64,000 bases of DNA from Rhodococcus sp. G-MC3. GTDB taxonomy: Bacteria > Actinomycetota > Actinomycetes > Mycobacteriales > Mycobacteriaceae. The DNA is taken from NCBI RefSeq assembly GCF_030063335.1, contig NZ_JASISW010000018.1, positions 56,225 through 120,224 on the forward strand, written 5' to 3'. This document shows positions 30,014-39,360 of this stretch, in pieces; positions within the stretch are counted from its first letter, which is position 1, and each line of letters starts with the position of its first letter. Below the pieces are notes generated by a model, which made no database searches, was not told where the DNA came from, and saw only the letters and a program-made list of their open reading frames with translations. A program made the translations under genes and the position numbers.

Positions 30014-32395
30014 TCACCGCGGAACGGTCAGCCCCGGAATTGCCGGAATCTGCAGGTTCGGCGGTAACGCCGGGAGCGGAATGTTCGGCAACGCGGGCAG
30101 CGACGGCGCAGGAGGCGCCACACGCACGGAACCGTCGCTCACGTAGATCGTGATCATCGACCCCGGAATCGCCGATCCCGACGGCGACACGCTGACCACT
30201 GTGCCGCGCGATGCGGAGTTCGCTGTCGTTGCTGATGTCACCTGGAATCCCGCTGCCTGCAGGGTCGAGGTTGCGGAGCTCTGGGTCTGACCTGTGACGT
30301 CGGGAACCTGGCCGTTGGCCGAACCGCGCACGTACTTTTGATCCAGCGGCGGCAATACGACGGGGCCGAAGTTGTTCGCGATCGGTTGCATCGCGTCGTA
30401 CCAGGTACGGGCGGGTTCGTTACCTCCGTACAGGTTGCCTGATCCACACGGACGCAGCGGGAACGAGCAGATCTCGCCCGGTGTCGGCGAGTCGCCGTAG
30501 GTGTACACCGCAGCGGCGTAGTGGTTGGTGAAGCCGAAGAAGCCGGACGACATGTGCGATTCCGTCGTACCGGTCTTACCCGACATCGGCAGCGACCAGC
30601 CGACAGATCCAGCGGCAGACGCGGAGGTGCCGCCTGGTTGATCGTCTTTGCTCATCGCGTTTGCCAGAGTGTTGGCCAGCCCGGGCTCGACGACCTGCTC
30701 GCAGGCTTGCTGAGTAAAGGAGACCTGCTTGCCTTCACGGTCGAAGACGCCGTCGATCGGAGTCGGGGGGCACCACTTGCCGCTGGAAGCGAGCGTCGCG
30801 GCGACGTTCGACAGCTCGAGCGGATTCACCCATGTCGGTCCGAGGGTGAACGAGCCCAAGTTCTGCGACTTCTGGAAGTCGGCCATGCTCCGCTCGTCGA
30901 AACCGGACGAGTTGGGGTCCGCGTACGAGCGCAGCCCCAGCCGGACCGCCATGTCGACGGTGGGCGTCACGCCGACCGATTCGATGAGCTTGACGAACGC
31001 CGTGTTAGGGGACTGAGCGAGGGCATCGGTAATGGGCAACGACGCCGGATAGTTGCCTGCGTTCTCCACACAGTAAGTATTGGCCGGACAACCCTCGGCG
31101 CCACCGTCGCCGAGTCCCTTGACCTCGGCGCGACGCGGTACCTGCAGCACCGCGGCTGTCCCGAGACCGCGTTCCATGGCGGCGGCGGTGGTGAATATCT
31201 TGAAGATGGACCCGGCACCGTGCCCGACGAGCGAGTACGGCTGGGCCTGGACCGTCTCGTCGGCATCGGCGTCGAGACCGTAGGTTCGGCTGCTGCCCAT
31301 CGCCAGAATGCGATGGTTGTCCTGGCCGGGAGCGATGACGTTCATGGCGGTCGCGACTCCGTTGAGGCCTGGGCTGGTGTTGGACACCAGCGCTGCCTTC
31401 GTGGAGTTCTGAACCGCAGGATCGAGCGTCGTGCGGATCAGGTAGCCGCCCTTGTCGATCTGGTCGCGGCTGATTCCCGCATTCGCCAGATACTGCAGTG
31501 CGTAGTCGCAGAAGAAGCCACGATCGCCTGCGGCAATACAGCCGCGTGGGAGGGACTGCGGAACCGGCAGGACGCCGAGCGGTTCCGTCTTCGCCTGGCG
31601 GAACTCGTCGGCGCGCTCGGGGATGTTCTGGATCATCGTGTCGAGCACGGTGTTGCGCCGTTCGACGACGCCTTCCTCGTTGGTATACGGGTTCAGCGCG
31701 GAGCTGGACTGCACCATGCCCGCAAGCATTGCGGACTGCTTCGCATCGAGCTGGCTCGCGTCGATACCGAAGTAGGTCTGAGCGGCGTCCTGGATGCCGA
31801 ACGAGGAGTTTCCGAACGGTACGAGGTTCAGGTACCGAGTGAGGATCTCGTCCTTCGTCAGTTCTTTGTCGAGCGTCAACGCCATTCGGATCTCACGGAT
31901 CTTACGAGCGGGCGTGGTCTCGATGGCCGCGCGTCGTTCTGCATCGGTCTTGGCGACGACGAGGAGCTGGTAGTTCTTCACATACTGCTGATCGAGTGTC
32001 GATGCGCCTTGCTGCACCTGGCCGCTCGTGGTGTTGGTCAGGAACGCCCGCAGTGTGCCCTGCCAGTCGACGCCTTGATGCTCGGCGAAGCGCTTGTCCT
32101 CGATGGAGACGATCGCGAGCTTCATCTCGTTGGAGATCTTGTCGCTCGGCACCTCGAATCGGCGCTGCTCGTACAACCACGCAATGGGGTTGCCTGCGGA
32201 ATCGACCATCGTGGAGACGGCGGGAACAGCGCCTTCGACGAGTTCGGCCGACACATTGTCGACGGTGTCGGCGGCACGGTTGGACGCGTAGCCGAACCCA
32301 CCTGCCAACGGAAACATCACGCCGGCCAACAGTGCACCCGCGAGTGCTGAACATCCGGCGAGCTTCGCCACGGTTTTTCCAACTGACACTCGCAC
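30014..32395 (-). CDS. ponA2: Class A penicillin-binding protein with PASTA domain (PonA2-like)
   Basis: The 793-residue bifunctional peptidoglycan synthase has an N-terminal membrane anchor (residues about 10-33). The glycosyltransferase domain contains IEDKRFAEHQGVDWQGTLRA and GASTLDQQYVKN. The transpeptidase domain has the active-site SxxK in GHGAGSIFKIF, SxN-like SPNTAF and KTG in SGKTGTTE. One PASTA domain (VPDVTGQTQSSATSTLQAAGFQV) and a proline-rich tail follow. Neighbours whiB4 and the phosphoesterase match the mycobacterial ponA2 locus. It is transcribed divergently from whiB4. Confidence 0.95.
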   Translation of the reverse strand: MRVSVGKTVAKLAGCSALAGALLAGVMFPLAGGFGYASNRAADTVDNVSAELVEGAVPAVSTMVDSAGNPIAWLYEQRRFEVPSDKISNEMKLAIVSIEDKRFAEHQGVDWQGTLRAFLTNTTSGQVQQGASTLDQQYVKNYQLLVVAKTDAERRAAIETTPARKIREIRMALTLDKELTKDEILTRYLNLVPFGNSSFGIQDAAQTYFGIDASQLDAKQSAMLAGMVQSSSALNPYTNEEGVVERRNTVLDTMIQNIPERADEFRQAKTEPLGVLPVPQSLPRGCIAAGDRGFFCDYALQYLANAGISRDQIDKGGYLIRTTLDPAVQNSTKAALVSNTSPGLNGVATAMNVIAPGQDNHRILAMGSSRTYGLDADADETVQAQPYSLVGHGAGSIFKIFTTAAAMERGLGTAAVLQVPRRAEVKGLGDGGAEGCPANTYCVENAGNYPASLPITDALAQSPNTAFVKLIESVGVTPTVDMAVRLGLRSYADPNSSGFDERSMADFQKSQNLGSFTLGPTWVNPLELSNVAATLASSGKWCPPTPIDGVFDREGKQVSFTQQACEQVVEPGLANTLANAMSKDDQPGGTSASAAGSVGWSLPMSGKTGTTESHMSSGFFGFTNHYAAAVYTYGDSPTPGEICSFPLRPCGSGNLYGGNEPARTWYDAMQPIANNFGPVVLPPLDQKYVRGSANGQVPDVTGQTQSSATSTLQAAGFQVTSATTANSASRGTVVSVSPSGSAIPGSMITIYVSDGSVRVAPPAPSLPALPNIPLPALPPNLQIPAIPGLTVPR

Positions 32396-32764
32396 AGCGT
32401 ACGTGGGCTAACGCATTACTCCCAGAATCTAGGTCGTCATGGAAGCTGCGCACCCTCTCGATCGGGTCGTTCAGCAGGCTGCACGCTCACGAACCGGAGA
32501 GCTGCCGAGATTTCTACGCCGTGCGGAAGCTCTCAACCTTCGGTCGAACCGCAGGTCGAGACGGCCGTACCAGAAATTTGCGCGTTCCGTCTTGCGTTCG
32601 GCGTCAGATTTACCTAAATTATTGAGCACGGTGTGATTCACATAACACTTGTATATGAATGTGGGGCAGCTCCCAAGTCCGTGTGCTTCGAGCAGTGGAA
32701 CACAGGGTCGAAGAGCGTCTGGAACGTTCAGCAAGGACGTTCGAACTGCAAAGGGGTATCCGCA
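32396..32764. promoter_or_regulatory. Divergent ponA2-whiB4 control region
   Basis: This 369-base gap has no credible gene. An AT-rich stretch (about 32610-32660) contains the perfect dyad TGTGATTCACA (32632-32642) and TTGTATATGAATG, a plausible operator and promoter for whiB4. The dyad spacer is too short for a CRP site. Confidence 0.45.
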
Positions 32765-33088
32765 ATGCACATGACAGCAGCGCCGACGCGGCTAGATGTG
32801 GAAGAAGCAGAAGCACGCATTGCGTGGGTGGCACAGGCCAGGTGTAAAGGCAGTGACCCCGACCAACTTTTCGTCCGGGGGGCAGCACAGCGCAAGGCGG
32901 CAACCATCTGTAGGCACTGCCCTGTGCTCATGCAGTGCGGTGCAGATGCGCTCGACAATCGCGTCGAGTTCGGGGTGTGGGGCGGTATGACGGAGCGGCA
33001 ACGGCGTGCGCTGCTGAAGCAGCACCCGGAGGTCGACTCCTGGTCCGAGTTCTTCGAGTCGCAGCGCCAGCAGCAAACCGCTATCTGA
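32765..33088 (+). CDS. whiB4: WhiB-family iron-sulfur regulator (WhiB4-like)
   Basis: The 107-residue protein has the four-cysteine [4Fe-4S] site typical of Wbl proteins: QARCKGSDPDQLF, then ICRHCPVLMQC, and the GVWGGMTERQRR turn and basic tail. WhiB4 of M. tuberculosis is an oxygen/nitric-oxide-sensitive regulator of redox balance and lies beside ponA2, as here. The ATG at 32765 follows AAAGGGG. The C-terminal end (EFFESQRQQQTAI) is acidic-polar. Confidence 0.9.
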   Translation: MHMTAAPTRLDVEEAEARIAWVAQARCKGSDPDQLFVRGAAQRKAATICRHCPVLMQCGADALDNRVEFGVWGGMTERQRRALLKQHPEVDSWSEFFESQRQQQTAI

Positions 33089-33108
33089 CGCGGCCTGTTC
33101 GGGTGGGG

Positions 33109-34242
33109 TCAGGCGGACCGGGTCAGCTGGTCCGCCACCGCGCCCAATGCGTGCAGGTCCGACACCTCGAACGGCAGTGACGGGACACCCACGATCGGAA
33201 CCCGGGGATGCGCTGCGGTGAAGCGCCGTAAAAGCCGAAGCTCGCGCGCCGCGGTGACAGCCCTGGCCGCGTGAATCCGTAGGACGGCAGCGGTGAGCAC
33301 TGCGCCGTCGTCGTCGGATTCACTCAGCTGATCTGCTGCCGTCACAGCGTGGTCGGCGGGGAGCGTGGACAGCGTGGGGTGGGTCCGGTTCAAAATCAGG
33401 CCTGCGAGCGGCATGCCTTCACTGCTGAGTCGGTCGACGAAGAACGCAGCTTCGCGCAGTGCGTCGGGTTCGGCAGCGGCGACCACGATGAAACTGGTGC
33501 CGCTCTCCCGGAGAAGCTGATACGTACGCGTCGCACGCTCACGGAAGCCGCCGAACATCGAATCCAGCGATTGCACGAAAGCGGATGCATCCGTGAGCAT
33601 CTGGCTGCCGATGACTGTCGAGACGCCGCGAAGAGCCAACCCCATTGCGCTCGTTACCATTCGCGTCAGGCCGCGGCCGGGTGCCATCAGCAACCTGATG
33701 AACCGACCGTCGAGAAATGACCCGAGCCGCTGCGGAGCATCGAGAAAGTCCAGAGCGTTGCGTGAGGGCGGGGTGTCGACGACGATCAGATCCCACGTCG
33801 AATCCGCGGCCAGCTGACCCAGTTTTTCCATCGCCATGTATTCCTGAGTACCGGAGAACGACGACGCGACGGTTTGATAGAACGGGTTGGCGAGGACCTG
33901 CTGGGCTTTCTCCGGCGTGGAATGTTCGATCACCATCTCGTCGAACGTCCGGCGCATGTTGAGCATCATCGCGTGCAGTTCACCTGTCGCACCGGCCGGA
34001 AGCTTCACCGGTTGAGGCGAGTTGTCGAGTTCGTCGACGCCGAGAGCCTGCGCGAGGCGCCTGGCCGGGTCGATGGTGAGCACTACGACCTTGCGGCCCT
34101 GCTCGGCGGCCCGCAGCGCCATCGACGCAGCGGTGGTCGTCTTGCCGACGCCTCCGGCACCGCACACGACAACGATGCGCGAGGACTCGTCGGACAGGAT
34201 CTTCTGAATGTCGAGGACAGTCGCTGCCACCGGTCGCGTCAT
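33109..34242 (-). CDS. ArsA/Get3-family ATPase, second subunit
   Basis: The 377-residue P-loop ATPase begins [26 protein letters not shown], a deviant Walker A with the extra lysine-region pattern of ArsA/Get3. [21 protein letters not shown] and [19 protein letters not shown] (switch II) follow. It overlaps the upstream partner gene by four bases. The pair matches the tandem Rv3679/Rv3680 ATPases of M. tuberculosis in location. No arsenite pump gene is near, so arsenic resistance is not implied; a chaperone or targeting role is more likely. Confidence 0.9.
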   Translation of the reverse strand: MTRPVAATVLDIQKILSDESSRIVVVCGAGGVGKTTTAASMALRAAEQGRKVVVLTIDPARRLAQALGVDELDNSPQPVKLPAGATGELHAMMLNMRRTFDEMVIEHSTPEKAQQVLANPFYQTVASSFSGTQEYMAMEKLGQLAADSTWDLIVVDTPPSRNALDFLDAPQRLGSFLDGRFIRLLMAPGRGLTRMVTSAMGLALRGVSTVIGSQMLTDASAFVQSLDSMFGGFRERATRTYQLLRESGTSFIVVAAAEPDALREAAFFVDRLSSEGMPLAGLILNRTHPTLSTLPADHAVTAADQLSESDDDGAVLTAAVLRIHAARAVTAARELRLLRRFTAAHPRVPIVGVPSLPFEVSDLHALGAVADQLTRSA

Positions 34243-35246
34243 TTCACACCCTGTTCTCTGAGTTCGGCGGCGAGTTCGTAAAGGCCGCCCAGGTCGACGC
34301 CGTCGGCGAGCATCGGCAAATGCATCCGTGCGGTGTCGAGTTCGTCCAGCTGTGCACCGCTGTCCACCTGCGCGGCAAGGGTCGAGGCATGCTCGATGGT
34401 CTCCGTCAGCAGGCCGGCGAAGTCATTGTCCGACAATGCAATACCGCTCTTCTCCAGGCCGCTGCGCAATGCGTCGACATCCACTGTGCCGTGTGCGGCG
34501 TCCTGCAGTGCATCGGCGGGCAGGTACGTCGGTTCGGTGCGATTGACGATGACGGTTCCCAGCCTGAGGTCGGCCGCTTCGAGCTCGCGAACTGCGTCTG
34601 CGGTCTCCTGCACTGGCAGCGCTTCCAACAAAGTCACGAGATGCACGACGGTGTCTGCCGAATGCAACAACCGCACGACGCCCTCGCTCTGCGACCGGAC
34701 AGGTCCGCCCTTGGCGAGATCCGCCATTGCCTTGGTGACGTCGAGGAAGTTGCCGATACGCCCGGTCGGAGGGGAGTCGACAACCACCTCGTCGTATGCC
34801 CGCTTGCCTGCTTTGTCGGTGCGGACGACGCACTCCTTGACCTTGCCGGTCAGCAGCACATCCCGCAGTCCGGGCGCGATGGTTGTCGCGAACTCGATGG
34901 CGCCGATCTTGCGCATCGCGCGGCCCGCGAACCCGAGGTTGTAGAACATGTCGAGGTACTCGAGGAAGGCCGTCTCGATATCGATGGCAAGGGCAAACAC
35001 TTCGCCGCCGCCGTCCGCCGTCGCGACTCTCGTCTCCACCGGCGGCAGTGGTGGCACATCGAAGAGTTGGGCTATGCCCTGCCGCCCCTCGACTTCCACC
35101 AATAGAACTCGCCGGCCGTCGGCGGCCAGTGCAAGCGCCAGCGCAGCGGAGACCGTCGACTTTCCGGTCCCACCCTTGCCCGAGACGAAGTGCAGTCGCG
35201 CCGCGTCGGCCTTGTCCGGCCAGCCGTCAAAACTCGAAGTACCCAC
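34239..35246 (-). CDS. ArsA/Get3-family ATPase, first subunit
   Basis: The 335-residue ATPase has [24 protein letters not shown] as its nucleotide loop and [19 protein letters not shown] as switch II. It lacks the second half found in true ArsA, so it probably dimerises with the downstream paralogue (34242-33109), which overlaps it by ATGA. The coupled pair is conserved among mycolic-acid bacteria beside whiB4. Confidence 0.9.
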   Translation of the reverse strand: MGTSSFDGWPDKADAARLHFVSGKGGTGKSTVSAALALALAADGRRVLLVEVEGRQGIAQLFDVPPLPPVETRVATADGGGEVFALAIDIETAFLEYLDMFYNLGFAGRAMRKIGAIEFATTIAPGLRDVLLTGKVKECVVRTDKAGKRAYDEVVVDSPPTGRIGNFLDVTKAMADLAKGGPVRSQSEGVVRLLHSADTVVHLVTLLEALPVQETADAVRELEAADLRLGTVIVNRTEPTYLPADALQDAAHGTVDVDALRSGLEKSGIALSDNDFAGLLTETIEHASTLAAQVDSGAQLDELDTARMHLPMLADGVDLGGLYELAAELREQGVK

Positions 35247-35420
35247 ATCACGACCTTATAGACGAATCGCGCACAGGCTCGGAAGAACCGCTTCGGCGAT
35301 GCGTCGGAGGTCGCATCGGTCACATCTTGGACGGCTGTCGTCGCTGTCGGCGCGTACCCGTTCATGGTCTGGGATCTGTCCAGGCGGCTCACCTCCTCGG
35401 CCTTGCCACGAGTAGGTGTC

Positions 35421-36791
35421 TCACGAGCGTTCGGCCGTGGCTTCCACGACGTCTACTACTGCTTGCTGCAGGATCTCGGCATAGCGCGCGTGGTCGGGAA
35501 ACGTGTCAGGGCATGCAGTGACACACACGGTGACGGTGTGGCCGAGACCATAGAAGCCGTGCGATAGCGAGCGTCGTGGAGCGAGCATGGGGAACCCGCC
35601 GGAGAACAGAGCCCCAGCGCCGCACAACTCCACATCCGAGGTGCCACGATCGACACTGATGACGGTCACGTTGGACTGAACGGCCTTCGGCACGGTGTGG
35701 TCGGTGCAGGCCTTTCGAGTTCTGCGCTTACTCACCGCGAGAAAGATCGGTGCGGGGATGAGGTTTTCGGCACTGATCCATCGGATCAGGAGCGGTTCGC
35801 AGACTTTCCTGCGAGAGTCAGCGAGTGAGGCGCGAATGTCGGCTGCGCGTTGGGGCAGGCCCTCGACTTCAGGATGCAGATCGACGGTTCCGTTGACCAC
35901 GCGGTTCACGGCAGACCACCGTGCAGTGTCCGGAAGTGCCATTGGCACAAGAGCATTGAGAGTTGTAGGGGTAGGTTCGCTCACGCTGTCGAGATACCGT
36001 GCGGTTGCCAGGCCTACTGCTGCGAGTGCTGCCGACGTGACCGACAACGGGGTTATGTCGAACAGCTTTGGCGCACAGGGGATAACGTGGACTGCTCGGG
36101 CCGGCGTCGGATCGGCGTTGCCTGTGATCCCGGCTCGCGAAATATCCAGGTCGAGCCGGGTGAATCCTTGTGCTCGGGCACAGGCGCGACGCGCCTTCCC
36201 CGCGGACAATCTCGCGCGTAGGAGCCGGAAGGGGAGCGCGAGCGCAGCACCGACCGCGACCGGCAGGCGCACACGAGGATCGAACAGTCGGTCCGGTGCT
36301 TCTTCGAGCGCGACGGGCACCGGTGAGAACAGAAGGCGCGCGAGGCGCGACGCGCCGCGGCCGTCTACCAACGCATGGCTGACCTGAAATACGACGACGA
36401 TCGCCTTGCCTCTTGCATGGGGGACTCCGTGCACGTCGTGGGCGACATGCACCCGCCACGCAGCCCTCGTGGTATCCACCGGTTCCTGCACCGTGTGGTC
36501 GAGGGTTCGCAGAAGGTCCTCCCAGGTGTGAGCAAAGATCTCGACGATTTTCGAATGTTTGGATGCGTCGTCGGCGATCCATCGGGGGAAGTCCAAGTTT
36601 CCGGGAATTTCCAGCAGACGCTTGCCGAGTTCTGGGATGCATTCGGCACGTTCGACAATGAAATCCGAGATCTCATCGAATGTGGGCTCGACTCTGCCGT
36701 CGCAGTCGAAAGCGAGGAGCACATACTGATCACGCGACACTTGATTCGACGCGTAGTGGAATGCCGCGTCGATAACGTCCAGGCGGCTCAC
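35421..36791 (-). CDS. WS/DGAT-like acyltransferase with altered active-site motif
   Basis: The 456-residue protein resembles wax-ester synthase/diacylglycerol acyltransferases. It starts MSRLDVIDAAFHYAS and has a condensation-like domain with VVFQVSHALVDGRGASRL. In the family the motif is HHxxxDG; here the first His is Ser (SHALVDG), leaving the catalytic second His and Asp. Later regions (NRVVNGTVDLHPEVEGLPQRAADIR, then a conserved SNV segment, QSNVTVISV) also fit. Rhodococci carry many such genes for triacylglycerol or wax storage. The altered first His may change substrate or activity. The start is a GTG. Confidence 0.78.
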   Translation of the reverse strand: MSRLDVIDAAFHYASNQVSRDQYVLLAFDCDGRVEPTFDEISDFIVERAECIPELGKRLLEIPGNLDFPRWIADDASKHSKIVEIFAHTWEDLLRTLDHTVQEPVDTTRAAWRVHVAHDVHGVPHARGKAIVVVFQVSHALVDGRGASRLARLLFSPVPVALEEAPDRLFDPRVRLPVAVGAALALPFRLLRARLSAGKARRACARAQGFTRLDLDISRAGITGNADPTPARAVHVIPCAPKLFDITPLSVTSAALAAVGLATARYLDSVSEPTPTTLNALVPMALPDTARWSAVNRVVNGTVDLHPEVEGLPQRAADIRASLADSRRKVCEPLLIRWISAENLIPAPIFLAVSKRRTRKACTDHTVPKAVQSNVTVISVDRGTSDVELCGAGALFSGGFPMLAPRRSLSHGFYGLGHTVTVCVTACPDTFPDHARYAEILQQAVVDVVEATAERS

Positions 36792-37039
36792 GGATTCGAC
36801 TCTCTCACAGATGGCGATGTCCCCGCATCACCGTGCTGCTCGTGCCATCTCGTCGCGATGAGCTCGAAGCACGGACGAACGATCGTTCCTTCGGCAGTAT
36901 CAGCCGTCCCTAGGTGAATGCGATCGTGCTTGCGCACAATTCGAGGACACTGGGTGCGCAACGATGTGGACCGCTCGCTTACCGGGTGAACCTCGAGGCG
37001 GACGCACTGCAAAGGGACAGCCGACTAGGCTTTGCGCCC

Positions 37040-37207
37040 ATGAGCGAAAAAGTCATCTGGGAATACTTCACCGCACCGGTCCTGATTCACGCGACCAAGC
37101 AGATCCTCGACAACTACGGCTCCGAGGGCTGGGAACTGGTCACGATCATGGCCGGCCCCAACGGCGGAGACACGCTGGTTGCGTACTTCAAGCGTCCGAA
37201 AGCCTGA
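37040..37207 (+). CDS. DUF4177-family small protein
   Basis: The 55-residue product (MSEKVIWEYFTAPVLIHATK..., ending GGDTLVAYFKRPKA) is the DUF4177 fold, with the conserved NYGSEGWELV turn. It occupies the position of the small Rv3678A gene of mycobacteria, directly before a RidA-family gene. A -10-like TAGGCT (37025-37030) lies about ten bases before the ATG, so the transcript may have almost no leader. Function is unknown. Confidence 0.85.
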   Translation: MSEKVIWEYFTAPVLIHATKQILDNYGSEGWELVTIMAGPNGGDTLVAYFKRPKA

Positions 37208-37213
37208 TCGTAA

Positions 37214-37669
37214 GTGGCTGCATGGAGTGAGCGGCTTGCCGAACTCGGCATCGAGCTGCCCCCTGTCGTTCCGCCGTTGGCGGCTTATATCCCGGCTGTA
37301 CAGACGGGATCACTCGTCTACACCTCGGGCCAGCTGCCTCTCGTGTCCGGTGAGCTCACGGCCACCGGAAAGGTCGGCGCCGAGGTGACTGCCGAGGATG
37401 CGGCAGACGCCGCCAGGATCTGCGCGCTCAACGCCCTCGCCGCGATCAACTCGCTCGTCGGCGTCGATTCGATCAAGCGTGTCGTCAAGGTCGTCGGGTT
37501 CGTGGCTTCGGCGCCTGGCTTCACCGGTCAACCCGGGGTGATCAACGGGGCGTCGAACGTCATCGGTGAGATCTTCGGCGATGCAGGTAGGCACGCTCGT
37601 TCCGCTGTCGGCGTTTCGGAATTGCCGCTCGGCGCGCCCGTCGAGGTCGAGCTGATCGTCGAGGTTTAG
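37214..37669 (+). CDS. RidA/YjgF-family protein
   Basis: The 151-residue protein belongs to the RidA-like superfamily, often enamine/imine deaminases. It starts six bases after the DUF4177 gene at a GTG. Family pattern: LVYTSGQLPLVSGELTATGKVG, then ALNALAAINSLVGVDSIKRVVKVVGFVASAPGF and VGVSELPLGAPVEVELIVEV. The usual catalytic Arg region near the C-terminus is modified (GVSELPLGAPVE), so deaminase activity is uncertain. Its stop is followed by palindrome copy 5. Confidence 0.88.
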   Translation: MAAWSERLAELGIELPPVVPPLAAYIPAVQTGSLVYTSGQLPLVSGELTATGKVGAEVTAEDAADAARICALNALAAINSLVGVDSIKRVVKVVGFVASAPGFTGQPGVINGASNVIGEIFGDAGRHARSAVGVSELPLGAPVEVELIVEV

Positions 37670-37682
37670 GCGCTACGCGCAT

Positions 37683-37722
37683 GTGTGCGGAAATACGTCT
37701 CAGGGGACGCATTTTCGCTCAC
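37683..37722. repeat. Dispersed 40-bp palindrome, copy 5
   Basis: Arms GTGTGCGGAAATACGTC and GACGCATTTTCGCTCAC surround TCAGGG. The symmetry extends to GCGCAT/ATGCGC outside. GGCGCTACGCGC precedes it, as in copy 4. On the minus strand its right arm encodes the final residues (CERKCV) of the Gfo/Idh/MocA protein, whose stop (TCA at 37700-37702) falls in the centre of the repeat. Confidence 0.92.
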
Positions 37723-38563
37723 ATGCGCTGAGCACCTCCTGCAGGTCAAGGCCCCTCTGGACCGAGCAGGCATGGTCGATCCCGGACTCCACCGATTCGA
37801 GGAACTCGTCGAGCAGCACACGGAAGCATTCGGTTGCCGGTGTGGATCGATCGTCCAATGACACGACCCCGTCGCTCCCGCTCAACTCGATCCTGAACAA
37901 AGACGGTTGCACCGGGGTTGCCAGCGACATCTGCGAGGTGCTGATTGCCCCGCCCTCGTGCTCCAACATGACCGTCCACGCGTCCGCGGCGTCGTCGCGG
38001 CGACAGAAAATGACGTCGGCGATCGAGCCGAGTGTCGCGTCGAGCAGGTCGAACACGTGCGGCCCCACATCGAACAGAGCGCCGTCACGGTGGCGCCACG
38101 GTGAATACGAGTAGGCGCCGCCCAAGATGGCCCCGGACAACCACGTCCCGACGCCTGCGCTCCACTTCTTTCCGTGTGCCTCGTCGAGGAATGCCCGTGT
38201 CTCGGGCGCGAACCTGCGCGTCAGCGCAACCATTGATTGCACTCCCGCATGCCCGACCGCATCTGCGAGTCGGGTGGCGTCGTCGAGCGTCGATGCGATC
38301 GGCTTGTCCAGCAGGACATGCTTGCCGGCCTCCGCCGCGGTGATCGCAAGTCCTGCCTGCACCTCGGGCGGGACGGCGAACGCGACGGCGTCGACCTCGG
38401 CGAGCAAGGCATCGACAGTCTCGAACACGGGCGCGCCCAGGCCTACTGCGGCTTCGGGGCGGCGCGCCCACACGCCGGCGAACTCCACGCCCGGGTGTGC
38501 GGCCAGCGAGGGTGCGTGCGTGGCACTTGCCCATGGGCCCGCACCTATCAGTCCGATTCTCAT
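37700..38563 (-). CDS. Gfo/Idh/MocA-family oxidoreductase with repeat-derived C-terminus
   Basis: The 287-residue NAD(P)-dependent oxidoreductase begins MRIGLIGAGPWASATHAPSLAAHPG (Rossmann loop). It contains the family's EAGKHVLLDKPIA motif (catalytic-region Lys-Pro) and a C-terminal sheet domain with SPWRHRDGALFDVGPHVFDLL. Substrates are usually sugars or inositols; none is evident. The last residues, ACERKCVP, are encoded by palindrome copy 5, so the native tail has been replaced or trimmed where the repeat sits. The protein is slightly short for the family. Confidence 0.88.
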   Translation of the reverse strand: MRIGLIGAGPWASATHAPSLAAHPGVEFAGVWARRPEAAVGLGAPVFETVDALLAEVDAVAFAVPPEVQAGLAITAAEAGKHVLLDKPIASTLDDATRLADAVGHAGVQSMVALTRRFAPETRAFLDEAHGKKWSAGVGTWLSGAILGGAYSYSPWRHRDGALFDVGPHVFDLLDATLGSIADVIFCRRDDAADAWTVMLEHEGGAISTSQMSLATPVQPSLFRIELSGSDGVVSLDDRSTPATECFRVLLDEFLESVESGIDHACSVQRGLDLQEVLSACERKCVP

Positions 38564-38580
38564 GCTCCTAAGGTACGACT

Positions 38581-39360
38581 ATGACTCTCGCGCACCCGGC
38601 TCACGGTCAGCTTCGTCAGGTCACACCCACCGCTTCGGTTCTGCTCGCCGATAACCCGGGCAAGATGACCCTCGACGGCACCAACACGTGGATTCTTCGG
38701 GCGCCGGGGAGCGAGGACATCGTCGTCGTCGATCCCGGTCCCAGGGATTCCCAACACCTCGATGCGGTGGCCGCGGTGGGCAATGTGGTTCTCGTGCTCG
38801 TGACGCATCGGCACAAGGACCACACGGGTGGGTTGAAGCGGATCCACAGGAAGTCCGGGGCGCCGGTGCGTGCACTGTCGGGCAAGTACGTGCACGGCAG
38901 CACTCCGCTGGCCGACGGTGACGTGGTCGAGGTAGCTGGACTGTCGATCGCCGTGCTCGCGACGCCGGGACACACTGCCGATTCGCTGAGCTTCGTGCTG
39001 GACGACGCCGTGTTGACCGGAGACACGATTCTGGGCCGCGGAACCACGGTGCTCGACCCCAAGGACGGAACGCTCGCCGACTACATGTCTTCGCTCGACC
39101 GGCTCGAAGCCGTTGGGGAAGGAAAAATCACGCTACCGGGGCACGGCCCCGAAGTGGCCGACACCGCTGAGGTGGCGCGCTTCTACCGAAGGCACCGCCA
39201 GACACGTCTGGCCCAGGTAAGGGCCGCTCTGGACGAGCTCGGCCAAGGCGCAAAACCCATGCAGGTTGTCAGGCACGTCTACTCGGACGTGGACAAAAAG
39301 CTGTGGCCAGCTGCGCGCATGTCCGTCAAAGCGCAGCTGACCTACCTGCGGGAAAACTAG
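38581..39360 (+). CDS. Metallo-beta-lactamase-fold hydrolase (Rv3677c-like)
   Basis: The 259-residue protein has the MBL metal motif [10 protein letters not shown] (HxHxDH). Downstream ligands lie in [28 protein letters not shown] and LPGHGPE, and a C-terminal helical part follows ([15 protein letters not shown]). It resembles the LACTB2/endoribonuclease-like subgroup. It sits beside crp as in mycobacteria. The stop codon TAG (39358-39360) shares bases with the convergent crp stop (CTAG), a four-base overlap. Confidence 0.9.
   Translation: MTLAHPAHGQLRQVTPTASVLLADNPGKMTLDGTNTWILRAPGSEDIVVVDPGPRDSQHLDAVAAVGNVVLVLVTHRHKDHTGGLKRIHRKSGAPVRALSGKYVHGSTPLADGDVVEVAGLSIAVLATPGHTADSLSFVLDDAVLTGDTILGRGTTVLDPKDGTLADYMSSLDRLEAVGEGKITLPGHGPEVADTAEVARFYRRHRQTRLAQVRAALDELGQGAKPMQVVRHVYSDVDKKLWPAARMSVKAQLTYLREN

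Noticed and set aside
32632..32642. TGTGATTCACA upstream of whiB4 as a CRP site
   Set aside because: The half-sites are right but the spacer is one base instead of six, so CRP should not bind in the normal way.
33109..35246. Arsenite resistance operon
   Set aside because: The two ATPases are ArsA-like, but no arsB, arsR, arsC or arsD is nearby, and the synteny is with the mycobacterial Get3-like pair.
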